Below, piece after piece: positions 28,687 to 37,090 of a DNA stretch of 64,000 nt. The notes beneath the pieces were generated by a model that was not told where the DNA came from, searched no databases, and saw only the letters and a list, made by a program, of their open reading frames with translations. Each line of letters opens with the position of its first letter. Position 1 is the first letter of the stretch. This DNA comes from Sulfitobacter sp. SK011 (GTDB lineage: Bacteria > Pseudomonadota > Alphaproteobacteria > Rhodobacterales > Rhodobacteraceae), in assembly GCF_003352065.1 (NCBI RefSeq), contig NZ_CP025803.1, positions 124,001 through 188,000 on the forward strand, given 5' to 3'. The translations under genes were made by a program, and so were the position numbers.

Positions 28687-30525
28687 ATGTTCCGTTTTTT
28701 TGAGAACCTCGTTAATCCCTATGTGGATTACGATGAACAAGACCATCCGCCTCAGGCGCTTTGGCCGTTTCTGCGTGACTATTCGCGGCCATTCTTCTGG
28801 GTGTTTGCCCTGACGACGGTCATGTCGATTGTGGTCGCAGCGATTGAGATCGGTCTGATCTACTACATGGGCCGCATTGTTGATCTGCTGGGCACTGACC
28901 CTGCGCAGATGTGGGAGAACTACGGCACTGAGCTGATCATTGTTGCCCTGTTCGTGATCTTCATCCGACCCATCGTGCAGGGCCTGGATGTCGCATTGCT
29001 CAACAATACCATCCTGCCCAATTTCGGAACATTGATCCGGTGGCGCGCGCACAGACAGGTGTTGCGGCAATCGGTAGGTTGGTTCGAAAACGATTTTGCG
29101 GGGCGAATCGCGAACCGGATCATGCAAACCCCGCCCGCCGCGGGCGAGGTCGTGTTTCAGGTGTTTGACGCGATATCCTATTCGCTGGCCTATTTGATCG
29201 GGGCCGCGATATTGCTGTCTACTTCTGATCTGCGGCTGTTGATCCCGCTTGTAGGTTGGTTTGCGCTTTATTCTTGTTTGGTGGCCTGGACGGTCAGACG
29301 CGTCGGCCCGGCGTCCAAGGCGGCGTCGGATGCGCGGTCTTTGGTAACCGGGCGCGTGGTGGATGCCTATACCAATATTCATTCGGTCAAAATGTTTGCG
29401 CATCATGATCTGGAAGTCGATTTTGCCAAAGAAGCGATCGAAGGGGCGCGGAAGACATTCCAAAAAGAAATGCGGATTTTTACGATCATGGACATGACGC
29501 TGGTCGCGTTGAATGGCTTGCTTATTGTCGGCGTTGTCGGGTGGGCATTGGCGCTATGGATAGCCGGTGAGGCAAGCGTGGGTGTTGTCGCTGCTGCCAC
29601 AGCGTTGACCTTGCGGCTCAATTCAATGACCGCATGGATCATGTGGGCATTGTCCTCATTTTTCCGCGAGCTGGGTGTCGTGGCCGAAGGGATGGAGACC
29701 ATCGCACAGCCGATCAGTCTGGTGGATGACCCATCTGCGCCAACGCTTGATCTGTCGCGGGGCAAGATTGAAATGAAGCGGCTGACCCATCACTACGGGC
29801 GCGCTTCGGGGGGTTTGCAATCTGTTGACCTTATCGTTCAGCCGGGTGAAAAAATTGGATTGGTTGGGCGGTCTGGCGTAGGGAAATCGACCCTAGTTAA
29901 GCTGTTATTGCGGTTTTATGATGCGGAAGGTGGTCAGATCCTGATTGACGATCAGGACATCGCAACAGTGCGGCAAGACAGTTTGCGGCGGCACATTGGG
30001 ATGGTGCAGCAGGACAGTTCGTTGTTGCACCGCTCTGTGCGCGACAACATTCTTTATGGCCGTCCTGATGCGACCGAAGATCAGATGATCGCGGCGGCGA
30101 AACAGGCGCAGGCGCATGAGTTTATCCTTGATCTGTCTGATCCCGAAGGGCGGCGCGGCTATGATGCGCGCGTCGGCGAACGCGGTGTGAAATTGTCAGG
30201 CGGTCAGCGCCAGCGGATTACGCTGGCGCGCGTAATCCTCAAGGACGCGCCGATATTGTTGCTGGACGAGGCGACCAGTGCGCTGGACAGCGAAGTCGAA
30301 GCCGTTATTCAGGAAACGCTTTATGGGATGATGAAAGGCAAAACCGTGATTGCAATTGCGCACCGTCTTTCCACCATCGCCGAAATGGACCGTATACTGG
30401 TGATGGATCAGGGCAAGATTGTCGAAGAAGGCAGTCATGACGCGCTTTTGGCACGTGGCGGGCTATATGCAGATTTCTGGGCGCGCCAATCTGGTGGGTT
30501 CCTGAAACTGGATGACGACACGTGA
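28687..30525 (+). CDS. ABC exporter half-transporter (membrane + ATPase), first of a pair
   Basis: The N-terminal half (about residues 1-330) has six predicted membrane helices, starting around FFWVFALTTVMSIVVAA. The C-terminal ATPase has Walker A GRSGVGKST, Q-loop MVQQDSSL, signature LSGGQRQR and Walker B ILLLDEATSALDSE with the catalytic Glu. It is 612 residues, the usual size of a fused half-exporter (MsbA/multidrug type). GTGA overlap joins it to a second, clearly paralogous gene, so they probably form a heterodimer. Substrate unknown. A 171-base gap with no other recognised feature precedes it. Confidence 0.9.
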   Translation: MFRFFENLVNPYVDYDEQDHPPQALWPFLRDYSRPFFWVFALTTVMSIVVAAIEIGLIYYMGRIVDLLGTDPAQMWENYGTELIIVALFVIFIRPIVQGLDVALLNNTILPNFGTLIRWRAHRQVLRQSVGWFENDFAGRIANRIMQTPPAAGEVVFQVFDAISYSLAYLIGAAILLSTSDLRLLIPLVGWFALYSCLVAWTVRRVGPASKAASDARSLVTGRVVDAYTNIHSVKMFAHHDLEVDFAKEAIEGARKTFQKEMRIFTIMDMTLVALNGLLIVGVVGWALALWIAGEASVGVVAAATALTLRLNSMTAWIMWALSSFFRELGVVAEGMETIAQPISLVDDPSAPTLDLSRGKIEMKRLTHHYGRASGGLQSVDLIVQPGEKIGLVGRSGVGKSTLVKLLLRFYDAEGGQILIDDQDIATVRQDSLRRHIGMVQQDSSLLHRSVRDNILYGRPDATEDQMIAAAKQAQAHEFILDLSDPEGRRGYDARVGERGVKLSGGQRQRITLARVILKDAPILLLDEATSALDSEVEAVIQETLYGMMKGKTVIAIAHRLSTIAEMDRILVMDQGKIVEEGSHDALLARGGLYADFWARQSGGFLKLDDDT

Positions 30526-32354
30526 GCATTTCTGACTGGATCAACCCATTCTCTGCTGCAAAGGGCCCGCCGCCCCAATCGCTGGGCGCGTTTATGCGGT
30601 GGTGTCTGTCCGGGGCCTGGCCGGTTTTGTGGCTGGCCGCGTTTATTTCGGCCTTTGCCGGCGTGATGGAGGCGGGAACAGCGTGGATACTGGGCCGGAT
30701 CATCGATGCGACGGTAAAGAGCGGACCGGACCAGTTTTTTGACGGGACCAATATCGCCCTGATCCTTGGCGCGCTTGCGTTCTTTTTGGTGGCACGTCCG
30801 ATCCTTTTTGGCCTGTCGGCAGCATCCAATTCAATCATGGTTGGCCCAAACGTAAACCCGATGGTCCTGTCGCGTTTGCACCGCTGGACGTTGGGGCAGA
30901 ACGTTACCTTTTTTGATGATGATTTTGCGGGGCGGATCGCACAGAAGCAGATGCAGACAGCACGTGCTGTTACGGATGTTGCCGTCGAAACGATCAACGT
31001 GGTCGCTTTTGCGCTGGCATCCCTGGTCGGGTCGGTGGCTTTGCTGATTGCGATTGACTGGCGCGTTGCGATTGGGTTTTCAGTCTGGCTCTTGCTTTAT
31101 CTTGCCCTCATCTATTGGTTCCTGCCGCGTGTGCGCAAACGGTCGGCGGGTCGTGCGGGTGCACGCGCGATGGTGTCAGGGCAGGTGGTGGATACGATCA
31201 CCAATATCAAAACGGTCAAACTGTTTGCCCACGCCGATCATGAGGACCGCGCGGCGCTGGGCGCGATGCAGACGTTTCGTGCGCGCGCATTGGAATTTGG
31301 CTATTTGGCCGCGGGTTTTCGGCTGGCTTTGATGAGCCTTGCCGGGCTGCTTCCTGTTTTGCTGTTGGGCGGCACGGTGATGTTGTGGCAACGCGGGTTG
31401 GCGACCGAAGGTGACATCGTTGCGTCGGGTGCGATTGCCATTCGCATCGCGCAGATGACTGGATGGGTCAGTTTTACGCTGATGGCGATCTATTCCAGCA
31501 TTGGCGAGATTGAAGATGGCATGCACACTTTGACCCCGCGCACCCGCCTTGAGGACAAACCAAATGCGCGGGCGCTAGTGGTGTCAGACGGCCAGATCGA
31601 CATCTCTGACCTCGGATTTGCCTATGGTCGCAAGACAGGTGGCATTGATGGCATCACTTTGACCATCAGGCCGGGCGAAAAGCTGGGAATTGTGGGTGCG
31701 TCGGGCGCGGGGAAATCGACCTTGGTCGCGTTGCTTTTAAGGCTCTATGAAGCGGAAAAGGGCACAATTTCAATTGACGGATGCGACATCCGGGATGCGA
31801 CGCAAGAAAGCCTGCGGCAGAACATTGGGATGGTGACGCAGGAAACAGCGATGTTTAACCGATCTGCGCTTGATAATATCCTTTACGGTCGCCCGGATGC
31901 GACAAAGGAACAGGTGATTGACGCAGCAAAGCGGGCGGAAGCGGATGCGTTTATCCAAGACTTGCAGGATCACAAAGGCCGGCGTGGATATGCCGCCCAT
32001 CTGGGAGAACGCGGCGTCAAGCTTTCTGGTGGGCAACGCCAACGCATTGCATTGGCGCGCGCCATTTTGAAAGACGCACCGATCCTCATTCTGGATGAAG
32101 CAACATCAGCCCTTGATAGCGAGGTCGAAGCGTCCATTCAGGCTGCCCTTGCCCGTGTGATGGAAGGCAAAACCGTCCTTGCCATTGCGCATCGGTTGTC
32201 CACGTTGACCGAAATGGACCGTATTGTCGTCATGGACGAGGGTCGCATCGTTGAAAGCGGCACGCATGAAGGGTTGCTGGCACAGGGTGGTCTTTATGCG
32301 CGCTATTGGAACCGTCAATCTGGTGGCTTCCTAAACGCGCGGGCCGCCGAATAG
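30522..32354 (+). CDS. ABC exporter half-transporter, second of a pair
   Basis: Paralogue of the preceding gene with the same architecture and length (610 residues). Six membrane helices are followed by an ATPase with Walker A GASGAGKST, signature LSGGQRQR and Walker B ILILDEATSALDSE. Both ATPases keep the catalytic Glu, so neither nucleotide site looks degenerate, unlike many heterodimeric exporters. The GTG start lies within the stop codon of the partner. The shared N-terminal and C-terminal sequences (WARQSGGFL versus WNRQSGGFL at the ends) point to an old tandem duplication. Confidence 0.9.
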   Translation: MSISDWINPFSAAKGPPPQSLGAFMRWCLSGAWPVLWLAAFISAFAGVMEAGTAWILGRIIDATVKSGPDQFFDGTNIALILGALAFFLVARPILFGLSAASNSIMVGPNVNPMVLSRLHRWTLGQNVTFFDDDFAGRIAQKQMQTARAVTDVAVETINVVAFALASLVGSVALLIAIDWRVAIGFSVWLLLYLALIYWFLPRVRKRSAGRAGARAMVSGQVVDTITNIKTVKLFAHADHEDRAALGAMQTFRARALEFGYLAAGFRLALMSLAGLLPVLLLGGTVMLWQRGLATEGDIVASGAIAIRIAQMTGWVSFTLMAIYSSIGEIEDGMHTLTPRTRLEDKPNARALVVSDGQIDISDLGFAYGRKTGGIDGITLTIRPGEKLGIVGASGAGKSTLVALLLRLYEAEKGTISIDGCDIRDATQESLRQNIGMVTQETAMFNRSALDNILYGRPDATKEQVIDAAKRAEADAFIQDLQDHKGRRGYAAHLGERGVKLSGGQRQRIALARAILKDAPILILDEATSALDSEVEASIQAALARVMEGKTVLAIAHRLSTLTEMDRIVVMDEGRIVESGTHEGLLAQGGLYARYWNRQSGGFLNARAAE

Positions 32355-32392
32355 GGCTTTAGCATGATGCGTCACCGCTGTATGGCCGGAAC

Positions 32393-33613
32393 ATGACAGA
32401 ACATTTTATCACGCGTTTGGGTCACCACGGCGACGGCATTGCCGAGGGTCCGCTTTATGTGCCGATCAGCCTGCCGGGTGAGGTGGTGACAGGTCGGGTC
32501 GATGGGCAAGCTTTGCGTGATGTTAAGATCGTCAGGCCGAGCGATGATCGGGTGTCACCCCCGTGCAGACATTTCAAATCCTGCGGGGGATGCCAACTCC
32601 AACACGCTTCAGATGAATTTGTTGCACATTGGAAGCTGGAAGTGGTGCGAAATGCGCTGGAAGCGCAAGGATTAGAGACTGTTTTGCGACCAATCACCAC
32701 GTCGCCGCCGCAGTCGCGCAGACGGGCAACTTTTGCGGCGAAGCGGACCAAGAACGGTGCGATGGCGGGGTTTCATGGCCGCGCGTCTGACGTGGTAATT
32801 GAGGTGCCGGGCTGCCAACTTGTTCAACCCGATGTGTTGGCGGGACTGCCGATTGCGGAAAAGCTTGCCGTTGTCGGCACCAGCCGCAAAGCGGCGCTTG
32901 CGGTCACGGTCACCTCATCAAAATACGGGCTGGATGTTGCGGTTCAGCATGGCAAGTCTCTGGATGGTCCTTTGCGGCAGGAATTGGCCCAGCTTTGTGA
33001 TCAACTGGGTCTTGCCCGGCTAAGTTGGGATGGCGACGTGATTGCCATGCGCAACCCGCCGCGCCAACAGTTTGGCAAAGCACAGATCACACCACCACCC
33101 GGCGCGTTTCTGCAGGCGACGGATCACGGCGAGGTCGCGTTGTTGGCAGCGGTCAAAGAGGCTGTTGGCGACGCAGGTTACGTTGTTGATCTGTTTGCGG
33201 GCTGTGGAACATTTTCATTGCCGCTGGCCGAAACAGCAAGAGTGCATGCCGTCGAAAGTGATGCAGAGATGCTGTCCGCGCTGGATAAGGGGTGGCGGAT
33301 GGCCGAGGGATTGAAACCAGTTACAACTGAGACACGGGATTTGTTCCGTCGGCCAATGTTGCCCGATGAGTTGATCAAGGCGGGGGCCGTTGTGCTTGAC
33401 CCGCCGCGTGCCGGTGCCGAACGGCAGGTTGCTGAGTTGATTGAGGCCGCTGTGCCGCGGATCGCCTATGTATCGTGTAATCCGGTAACGTTTGCCCGGG
33501 ACGCGCATGCGTTGGTTGCGGCTGGATATACATTGAACTGGGTGCAGGTTGTGGATCAGTTTCGCTGGTCGTCACATGTCGAATTGGCTGCATCTCTGAC
33601 CAAGACAATCTGA
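32393..33613 (+). CDS. Class I SAM-dependent RNA (uracil-C5) methyltransferase, TrmA/RlmD family
   Basis: Predicted m5U methyltransferase for rRNA or tRNA. Three cysteines in CRHFKSCGGCQLQH and a further Cys (GCQLVQ) fit the 4Fe-4S cluster of RlmC/RlmD. The SAM motif is VVDLFAGCGTFSLPLA. The nucleophile lies in YVSCNPVTFARD and the preceding DPPRAG motif is intact. A short N-terminal region (GHHGDGIAEG) replaces a full TRAM domain. The site of methylation cannot be told from the sequence. Confidence 0.87.
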   Translation: MTEHFITRLGHHGDGIAEGPLYVPISLPGEVVTGRVDGQALRDVKIVRPSDDRVSPPCRHFKSCGGCQLQHASDEFVAHWKLEVVRNALEAQGLETVLRPITTSPPQSRRRATFAAKRTKNGAMAGFHGRASDVVIEVPGCQLVQPDVLAGLPIAEKLAVVGTSRKAALAVTVTSSKYGLDVAVQHGKSLDGPLRQELAQLCDQLGLARLSWDGDVIAMRNPPRQQFGKAQITPPPGAFLQATDHGEVALLAAVKEAVGDAGYVVDLFAGCGTFSLPLAETARVHAVESDAEMLSALDKGWRMAEGLKPVTTETRDLFRRPMLPDELIKAGAVVLDPPRAGAERQVAELIEAAVPRIAYVSCNPVTFARDAHALVAAGYTLNWVQVVDQFRWSSHVELAASLTKTI

Positions 33614-33630
33614 CAGCTAAGCCATTGTCC

Positions 33631-33649
33631 AGGGGCAACAATTGCCCCT
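33631..33649. repeat. Perfect 8-bp hairpin after the RNA methyltransferase gene
   Basis: AGGGGCAA and TTGCCCCT flank a 3-base loop, 18 bases after the stop codon. No T-run follows, so it may protect the mRNA end or be a weak terminator. Confidence 0.4.
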
Positions 33650-33672
33650 ATTCTATGACGTATCACCTCTTT

Positions 33673-33700
33673 TTGACTGCAAAATATTCAGTTATATGCT
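33673..33700 (+). promoter_or_regulatory. Predicted sigma-70 promoter for the L,D-transpeptidase lipoprotein gene
   Basis: TTGACT (33673-33678) and TATGCT (33695-33700) are 16 bases apart in an AT-rich stretch. Transcription would begin near 33707, about 45 bases before the ATG. Confidence 0.45.
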
Positions 33701-33751
33701 AGTCGAGTTTGAAAAGAGCTGGAAGAGCTTGGGCATTTGGGACAGCAGGAC

Positions 33752-34249
33752 ATGAATCGCAGAAATCTAATTCTTGGTGGCACCGCGCTTGTGGCATTGG
33801 GGGCGTGCAGCACAAGCAAGTTCAAACGCTATAGTGGTCCTGAAGTGACCTATGTCATCGTGAACAAGGAACAGCGTCGGATGATGTTGCTGCATCATGA
33901 CAGGGTGCTCGAAGCCTACAAGATCAGGCTTGGGTTCGCGCCAATTGGCCATAAGACATTTGAGGGCGATGGCCGGACGCCGGAGGGTCTTTACCGCATT
34001 GACAGACGGAACCCGAACAGCAAATTCCATCTGTCTTTGGGTATTTCATATCCCAATCAAACGGACCGCGAAGTTGCCAATGCGCTGGGCAAACAGCCGG
34101 GCGGTGATATCTTTATTCACGGCCAAAAGGATCCACGGAAGAAAGACAAATCCGATTGGACCTGGGGCTGCATATCAGTGACGAATAAGCAGATAGAAGA
34201 CGTTTACGCGATGGTGCGCGACGGCACACCGATTGCGATCAATCCATAG
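33752..34249 (+). CDS. L,D-transpeptidase (YkuD) family lipoprotein
   Basis: The mature protein carries a YkuD domain: FIHG followed by the catalytic WGCISVT (Cys). Such enzymes cross-link peptidoglycan or attach proteins to it. The N-terminus MNRRNLILGGTALVALGAC is a lipoprotein signal with lipobox LGAC, so the protein should be anchored to a membrane face in the periplasm. The ATG at 33752 is supported by AGCAGGA just upstream and gives 165 residues. At this size it is little more than the bare catalytic domain. Confidence 0.87.
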   Translation: MNRRNLILGGTALVALGACSTSKFKRYSGPEVTYVIVNKEQRRMMLLHHDRVLEAYKIRLGFAPIGHKTFEGDGRTPEGLYRIDRRNPNSKFHLSLGISYPNQTDREVANALGKQPGGDIFIHGQKDPRKKDKSDWTWGCISVTNKQIEDVYAMVRDGTPIAINP

Positions 34250-34290
34250 CGATCGTTGAAGTTGGTGCGTTCATCGACCCCTTTTCTGGG

Positions 34291-34800
34291 TCAGCTGCCC
34301 ATCACCAACGTCCACCAGATTTTGCCGCCGTTTTCCTGATGCCAGGAAAAACCCATGTTACGGGCATCGGGTGACATGATCACGCGGCGTGTGTCAGGCT
34401 GGTCCATCCATGCCGCGAGCGTTTCAAGTTCGGTCTCATAGGTTTCCGAAATGGTTTCACCGACCAGGCCGCCAGCATATCCGACCCTTTGGATGCGATC
34501 GACCGGGGACGAGCCGTCAGAGCCAAAGTGCCAGGGCCGGTTTTGGACCGACATATCGCGTGAGTGGGTTGCAGCGGCGGCATTCAAGTTTGAATTGAGC
34601 TGAACGGGTGCCACGCCAGCCGAGCCGCGCAACGCATTAATCGAATCAAGCATGCGGAACTGGATCTTGCCGGCGTCAGCGCGGCTGATCTTGTAGGCCC
34701 TCGGCAATGCTCGGCCATCAGTACCGATTTGTGGCGTTACAGGAGTACAGGCCGCAAGGGCAATCGTTACGGAAAGTAGTACTGATAGAATACGGATCAC
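34291..34800 (-). CDS. CAP-domain (SCP-like) lipoprotein
   Basis: The CAP superfamily signature is seen as MLDSINALRGSAGVAPV, the conserved His in AAATHSRDMSVQNRPWHFG, and GLVGETIS and the C-terminal WWTLVMG. The role of bacterial CAP proteins is poorly defined; the location is extracytoplasmic. The GTG at 34800 starts an export signal ending SVTIALAAC, a good lipobox; the extension to 34866 is not needed. It converges on the YkuD lipoprotein gene and is divergent from a second YkuD gene, which hints at a role in cell-wall metabolism. Confidence 0.83.
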   Translation of the reverse strand: MIRILSVLLSVTIALAACTPVTPQIGTDGRALPRAYKISRADAGKIQFRMLDSINALRGSAGVAPVQLNSNLNAAAATHSRDMSVQNRPWHFGSDGSSPVDRIQRVGYAGGLVGETISETYETELETLAAWMDQPDTRRVIMSPDARNMGFSWHQENGGKIWWTLVMGS

Positions 34801-34901
34801 GGCGCAGCTCCACACAAATTTGATTTTGTCTGCCTTACATCGGCATGCGTTGCAGTTCAAACGCACATCGGCGTTACTCTGCTAAATGACGCGGGTTTGA
34901 T

Positions 34902-34930
34902 TTGATACTGCGTCTTTCGCGCCATATATA
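34902..34930 (+). promoter_or_regulatory. Strong predicted sigma-70 promoter for the second YkuD gene
   Basis: TTGATA (34902-34907) and TATATA (34925-34930) with exactly 17 bases between them. The start of transcription would fall near 34937, about 34 bases before the ATG. Confidence 0.6.
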
Positions 34931-34934
34931 CATG

Positions 34935-34950
34935 GCAAATGTAGCAAATG
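34935..34950 (+). repeat. Tandem GCAAATG repeat at the promoter start point
   Basis: GCAAATG at 34935-34941 and again at 34944-34950, nine bases apart (less than one helical turn), right at the predicted transcription start. It could be an operator or a feature of the 5' leader. Confidence 0.35.
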
Positions 34951-34970
34951 CCGATTTATGGAGACATCAA

Positions 34971-35582
34971 ATGTCTGATAAGCGATTCAATCTTAATAGC
35001 CGCCGGGCTTTTCTGGCCGGTTCCGCAGCTATGCTTGCTGCACCGGCAATAGCGCAAGATGCAGCTGCTGTGAATTCGGCGGCGACCACGGTGAATGAGC
35101 GCGATCTGAATGAAACAGTGCGCCGCAATATCTCAAGTTTCCGCACCTTGGACTGGCAGCCGTATTTCTCAAACACGAAGAATGGTGCGATTCTGGTCGA
35201 TATCGACAGTCGCGCTGTACACTATTGGTCTGAGAATCAAAGTATTTACAAACTTTACCCCTCAAGCGTCCCGCTGACGGAAGATTTGACCCGTCGTGGC
35301 CGGACATCGGTGGTTCAGAAGGTCGATGGCCCAAGCTGGCGACCGACACCTTCGATGCTTAAGCGCAACCCAGAATGGCCTGCGTATATCGGACCGGGCC
35401 CTGATAATCCGCTTGGGACTCATGCGCTTTACCTGAGCTGGACGTACTACCGCATTCATGGCACCCACGACACACGCAAGATTGGCCGGAAATCGTCGAA
35501 CGGGTGTATTGGCCTTTATAATGAACACATTGCGGAGCTCTTTGCGATGACCAAGGTCGGTACACAAGTGTTGCTTATTTGA
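34971..35582 (+). CDS. L,D-transpeptidase (YkuD) family protein, Tat-type signal
   Basis: The catalytic motif is YRIHGTHDTRKIGRKSSNGC with the nucleophile in SSNGCIGL, the classical HGT...SNGCI pattern. The N-terminus has a twin-arginine-like signal (NSRRAFLAGSAAMLAAPAIA followed by Q), so export in folded form is possible. The ATG at 34971 (MSDKRFNL) has GGAGA upstream and gives 203 residues. It is the better preserved of the two YkuD proteins here and has its own strong promoter. Confidence 0.88.
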   Translation: MSDKRFNLNSRRAFLAGSAAMLAAPAIAQDAAAVNSAATTVNERDLNETVRRNISSFRTLDWQPYFSNTKNGAILVDIDSRAVHYWSENQSIYKLYPSSVPLTEDLTRRGRTSVVQKVDGPSWRPTPSMLKRNPEWPAYIGPGPDNPLGTHALYLSWTYYRIHGTHDTRKIGRKSSNGCIGLYNEHIAELFAMTKVGTQVLLI

Positions 35583-35725
35583 CGACATTCGGGTGCATCT
35601 GGGGCTGAAAAGTGGAATCTGGGTTTGCAATCACCCGGCGATGCTGTTTAGAAAGTTTCACGAGGTAAGTCTTGGGTGCGTGTGAGTACTTTTTGTGCTG
35701 CACGCCTTTTCTGGAGGTTATGAAT

Positions 35726-35908
35726 ATGAAAAAACTCGTTCTCGCCGCTGCTCTGTCAGCTGCTGCATCGACTGCATTTGCCGGTTCTTTGGCAGATCCA
35801 ATCATCGAAGCGCCTGTTATCGTTGAAGAAGCAAACTCTTCTTCTTCTGGCATCCTGATCCCGCTGCTTTTGCTGGTCGTGGTTGCTGCTGCTATTGCTG
35901 CCGACTAA
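35726..35908 (+). CDS. Small secreted/membrane protein with serine-rich linker, unknown function
   Basis: A 60-residue protein that begins MKKLVLAAALSAAASTAFAG, a clear signal peptide ending AFA. A short segment DPIIEAPVIVEEANSSSSG follows, then a single hydrophobic helix (ILIPLLLLVVVAAAIA) ending in Asp. The mature part would be only about 40 residues, held in the membrane. The ATG at 35726 is eight bases from GGAGG; the ATG at 35720 is too close. A strong terminator follows, so it is a single-gene transcript. Small proteins of this design appear common in Rhodobacterales, but no function is known to me. Confidence 0.7.
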   Translation: MKKLVLAAALSAAASTAFAGSLADPIIEAPVIVEEANSSSSGILIPLLLLVVVAAAIAAD

Positions 35909-35929
35909 TCGGTAATAGTATCTAAAACG

Positions 35930-35960
35930 AAAAAGGCGGTGCATTGCACCGCCTTTTTTG
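35930..35960. terminator. Bidirectional intrinsic terminator
   Basis: GGCGGTGC (35935-35942) and GCACCGCC (35946-35953) form a perfect 8-bp stem with a 3-base loop, flanked by A5 and T6. It ends the small-protein transcript and, on the minus strand, the hemH transcript. Confidence 0.9.
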
Positions 35961-35986
35961 CGTTTTAACGACAAGGGATTGGCCAA

Positions 35987-37033
35987 TTAAGCGAGCCAGC
36001 CTTGCAAATTCTCTTCGATGATATTCGACAGTGCCGCGATGTGTGCATCGTCATCGTTCAGGCAAGGAATATAGGTGAATTCTTGACCGCCTGCGTGTTC
36101 AAAACTCTCTTTGATTTCTTCGTTAATCTCTTCGAGCGTTTCGATGCAATCGGCTGAAAACGCCGGTGCGCAGACAGCGATATTCTTGATCCCCGCCTCA
36201 GCTTGCCGCGCAACTTCCTCAACGGTGTAGGGCTGCAACCATTCCTCAGGACCAAACTTTGATTGGAACGTGGTCATGATCTGGGTGTCATCCCACCCCA
36301 GACGCTCTTTCAGCAGCCGCGTCGTTTTCTGGCATTGGCAGTGATATGGGTCGCCTTCCGTCAAATACCGAATGGGTACGCCGTGGTACGAACAGATCAA
36401 CAGATCAGGTTTGGTTTCAGCCGCCGCATAGGCCGCCTCAATAGATCCAGCCAGCGCATCAATATAATCGGCCCGGTCAAAATACGCAGGGACAGTGCGC
36501 GCAGAGGGTTGCCATTTCTCTTTCGCCAGCGCCGCAAAAAAAGCATCATTCGCTGTCGCAGATGTGGCACCGGCGTAATGTGGATATAGCGGAAAGAACA
36601 GGATCTTCTGACATCCAGCGGCGGTCATCTCGGCGACCTTTGATTGTGTAGAGGGATTGCCGTAGCGCATACAAAAATCGACCATAACGTCATCGCCATA
36701 GCGTTTCTGCATCGCCGATGTGATCTTGGCGGTCTGGGCCTTGGTTATGGTCATCAGCGGGCTTTCGTTCTCGGCCTCGTTCCAGATGGATTTATACGCA
36801 GCACCGCTGGTAAAGGGTCGTTTGCTGAGAATGACCAATTGCAAGAGCGGCTGCCAAAGCCATGGGCTGTAATCAATGACGCGCCGGTCTGAAAGGAATT
36901 CACCCAAGTATCGGCGCATCGACCAGTAGTCGTAATGATCCGGCGTGCCCAAATTTGCCAGCAAGACGCCAACCTTTGGACGGGGCAGTTTTGGATGGTC
37001 GGTATCGGCATGTTCCGGGCGCGTAAGCTGCAT
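35987..37033 (-). CDS. hemH: Ferrochelatase HemH
   Basis: Inserts ferrous iron into protoporphyrin IX, the last step of haem synthesis. VGVLLANLGTPD opens the domain; the ferrochelatase signature is LLICSYHGVPIRYLTEGDPY, with the catalytic His. FQSKFGPEEWLQPYT and the acidic ETLEEINEEI helix are also typical. Length is 348 residues. AAGGA precedes the ATG at 37033 at a good distance. It ends at a shared terminator. Confidence 0.95.
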   Translation of the reverse strand: MQLTRPEHADTDHPKLPRPKVGVLLANLGTPDHYDYWSMRRYLGEFLSDRRVIDYSPWLWQPLLQLVILSKRPFTSGAAYKSIWNEAENESPLMTITKAQTAKITSAMQKRYGDDVMVDFCMRYGNPSTQSKVAEMTAAGCQKILFFPLYPHYAGATSATANDAFFAALAKEKWQPSARTVPAYFDRADYIDALAGSIEAAYAAAETKPDLLICSYHGVPIRYLTEGDPYHCQCQKTTRLLKERLGWDDTQIMTTFQSKFGPEEWLQPYTVEEVARQAEAGIKNIAVCAPAFSADCIETLEEINEEIKESFEHAGGQEFTYIPCLNDDDAHIAALSNIIEENLQGWLA

Positions 37034-37090
37034 TCAGTTGTCCTTGGTATATCTTCGTTTTCTGATGAAATAGGCGCTGTGCCTCTGGGG

